A stretch of DNA of 64,000 bases from Xanthomonas arboricola pv. juglandis (GTDB lineage Bacteria > Pseudomonadota > Gammaproteobacteria > Xanthomonadales > Xanthomonadaceae): contig NZ_JZEF01000006.1 of NCBI RefSeq assembly GCF_001013475.1, positions 248,001 through 312,000 on the forward strand, written 5' to 3'. Positions 62,667-64,000 of the stretch are shown piece by piece (within the stretch, counting starts at the first letter, position 1; every line of letters begins with the position of its first letter). Below the pieces are notes generated by a model. That model was not told where the DNA came from and did not search any database. It saw only the letters and a list, made by a program, of their open reading frames with translations. The translations under genes were made by a program, and so were the position numbers.

Positions 62667-64000
62667 ATGCGCCCGCTGCCCACCTTGCTGACCCTTTCTC
62701 TGGCCGCTGCCTTCGGCGGATTTGCCGCCACCGGCATCAACGCCTGGATGGACAACCGCGCCGAGGCCACACCGGCCGGCGCGGCCACCACCTTTAGCCT
62801 GCCCGCGGCCGCCGCACTGCCGGCCGCCGTCGCCGGGCAACCGGTGCCGTCGCTGGCGCCGATGCTGCAACAGGCGATGCCGGCGGTGGTGAGTGTCAAT
62901 ACCAAGCAAGTGGTGCGCGTGCGCAACCCGTTCTTCAACGACCCGATCCTGCGCCGGCTGTTTCCGCAGGTGCCGCAGGACCGCATCAACGAGTCGCTGG
63001 GTTCTGGCGTGATCATCGATGCGCAAAAAGGCTATGTGCTGACCAATCACCACGTCATCGAAAATGCCGACGATGTGCAGGTGACGCTTGGCGACGGGCG
63101 CACGGTCAAGGCCGATTTCATCGGCTCCGATGCCGATACCGATATCGCGCTGATCCGCATCAAGGCCGACAACCTCACCGACATCAAGCTGGCCGACAGC
63201 AATGCGCTGCGCGTGGGTGACTTCGTGGTGGCGATCGGCAACCCGTTCGGCTTCACCCAGACGGTGACCTCCGGCATCGTCTCGGCGGTGGGCCGCAGCG
63301 GTATTCGCGGGCTGGGCTACCAGAACTTCATCCAGACCGATGCCTCGATCAATCCGGGCAACTCCGGTGGTGCGCTGGTCAACCTGCAAGGCCAGTTGGT
63401 GGGCATCAATACCGCCAGCTTCAATCCCCAGGGCAGCATGGCCGGCAATATCGGCCTGGGCCTGGCGATCCCGTCCAACCTGGCGCGCAATGTGGTGGAG
63501 CAACTGGTGACCAAGGGCGTGGTGGTGCGTGGCACGCTCGGGCTGGAAACCCAGAACCTCACCCAGCAGATGCTGCAGGGCCTGGGCGTGGATTCGTTGC
63601 GCGGTGCGCTGGTGACGCGCGTGTTGCCAGGGTCGGCTGCGGCCGCCGCAGGCGTGCAACCAGGCGATGTGGTGGTGGCCGCCAACGACCAGCGCGTGGA
63701 CAGCGCAGAGGCGCTGCACAACTACGAAGGCCTGCAGGCGGTCGGTAGCGCGGTCAGGCTGGAGATTCGCCGCGATGGCAAACCGCTCACGCTCACCGCC
63801 AAACTGAAGGAGCAGGACCGCGCAGTCACCGGTGACATGCTCGACCCGCGCCTGGGCGGCGCCACCTTCGTGGATCTGCCCGAATCGCTGCGCCAATCCG
63901 GCATTACCGGCGTCATGGTCAGCGAGGTCAAACGCGGCGGTCGTGCCGCAGCCAATGGTCTGGTCAGCGGAGATGTGATCGTGGCCAGCAGCGTGGGCGA
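62667..64000 (+). CDS. DegP/HtrA family periplasmic serine protease (3' end beyond the window)
   Basis: The gene starts at ATG 62667 and is still open at the window end. A signal peptide or anchor (PTLLTLSLAAAFGGFAATG) leads to the trypsin-like domain with catalytic His in LTNHHVIE, Asp in DTDIALIRI and Ser in NPGNSGGAL. A first PDZ domain begins at RGTLGLETQNLTQQ and a second near LRQSGITGVMVSEVKRGG. DegP-type proteins degrade or refold misfolded envelope proteins. It is divergent from the H1-like gene. Confidence 0.93.
   Translation, partial: MRPLPTLLTLSLAAAFGGFAATGINAWMDNRAEATPAGAATTFSLPAAAALPAAVAGQPVPSLAPMLQQAMPAVVSVNTKQVVRVRNPFFNDPILRRLFPQVPQDRINESLGSGVIIDAQKGYVLTNHHVIENADDVQVTLGDGRTVKADFIGSDADTDIALIRIKADNLTDIKLADSNALRVGDFVVAIGNPFGFTQTVTSGIVSAVGRSGIRGLGYQNFIQTDASINPGNSGGALVNLQGQLVGINTASFNPQGSMAGNIGLGLAIPSNLARNVVEQLVTKGVVVRGTLGLETQNLTQQMLQGLGVDSLRGALVTRVLPGSAAAAAGVQPGDVVVAANDQRVDSAEALHNYEGLQAVGSAVRLEIRRDGKPLTLTAKLKEQDRAVTGDMLDPRLGGATFVDLPESLRQSGITGVMVSEVKRGGRAAANGLVSGDVIVASSVG

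Noticed and set aside
61421..62797. Plus-strand hydrophobic frame opposite the H1-like gene
   Set aside because: A Lys-rich gene read backwards gives Leu/Ala-rich sequence that imitates a membrane protein; the RBS and terminator support the minus strand.

Overview
The window is about 65% G+C and is chromosomal DNA from a plant-associated gammaproteobacterium, almost certainly a Xanthomonas. The evidence is the gene order (exonuclease III / pyrE / parA-parB; argS followed by a SPOR-domain gene; divergent speA-speE), a type III effector of the XopE/HopX family behind a PIP-box promoter, TnXax1-like terminal repeats, and xanthomonad-style intergenic repeats. I could not determine the species.

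Layout. 1-7.2 kb: a small helix-rich gene, the muropeptide permease ampG, exonuclease III and pyrE (divergent, separated by a hairpin of heptamer repeats), a DUF4124-like secreted protein, parA-parB, a Cdd1-like helix-hairpin-helix protein and a suppressor-of-fused protein. 7.2-9.5 kb: envelope sugar genes (UDP-glucuronate epimerase, GT2, lipid A N-terminal-domain protein). 9.7-10.5 kb: a decayed Y1/RAYT transposase and three 32-bp tandem repeats. 10.6-19.6 kb: a phosphomannomutase/phosphoglucomutase with a membrane-anchored N-terminal extension, dut, coaBC, radC, argS, a SPOR protein and an SDR dehydrogenase.

19.7-26.5 kb is a compact same-strand cassette: a one-module C-A-T-TE nonribosomal peptide synthetase, a UDP-sugar-type glycosyltransferase overlapping it by 8 nt, and an OafA-type acyltransferase. 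Its upstream region is strikingly AT-rich. My manual reading of the A-domain pocket resembles the glycine code, so a glycosylated, possibly acylated acyl-amino acid is a testable product. This is the best candidate for an undescribed system.

27.3-31.0 kb holds speA and speE (polyamines) and a PH/SHOCT protein. 31.2-38.1 kb is a lower-GC island: a truncated unknown gene, a pair of TnXax1-like inverted repeats, a XopE/HopX-type effector with a PIP box and a correctly spaced -10, a tniQ-tniB-tniA transposition module whose tniA has lost its 5' end to an IS3-family element, and that IS. 38.5-46.7 kb returns to core genes: a GH84 N-acetylglucosaminidase with repeated operator-like sites, glnB, ubiK, comM-like ATPase, lipocalin and a CSS/EAL phosphodiesterase.

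47.0-51.4 kb: an IS4-family element sits inside the terminator hairpin of an acyl-CoA desaturase operon (desaturase plus ferredoxin-NAD(P)H reductase), which is divergent from a FabR/DesT-like regulator. 52-64 kb: a glycine-zipper stress-like protein, a DUF3182/hydrolase pair, small proteins, a DUF4142 lipoprotein, a TIGR01777 epimerase, a two-component system, a DUF3313 lipoprotein, an H1-like Lys/Ala-rich protein with an 11-residue repeat, and a DegP/HtrA protease cut by the window end. No tRNA, rRNA or CRISPR array was seen.
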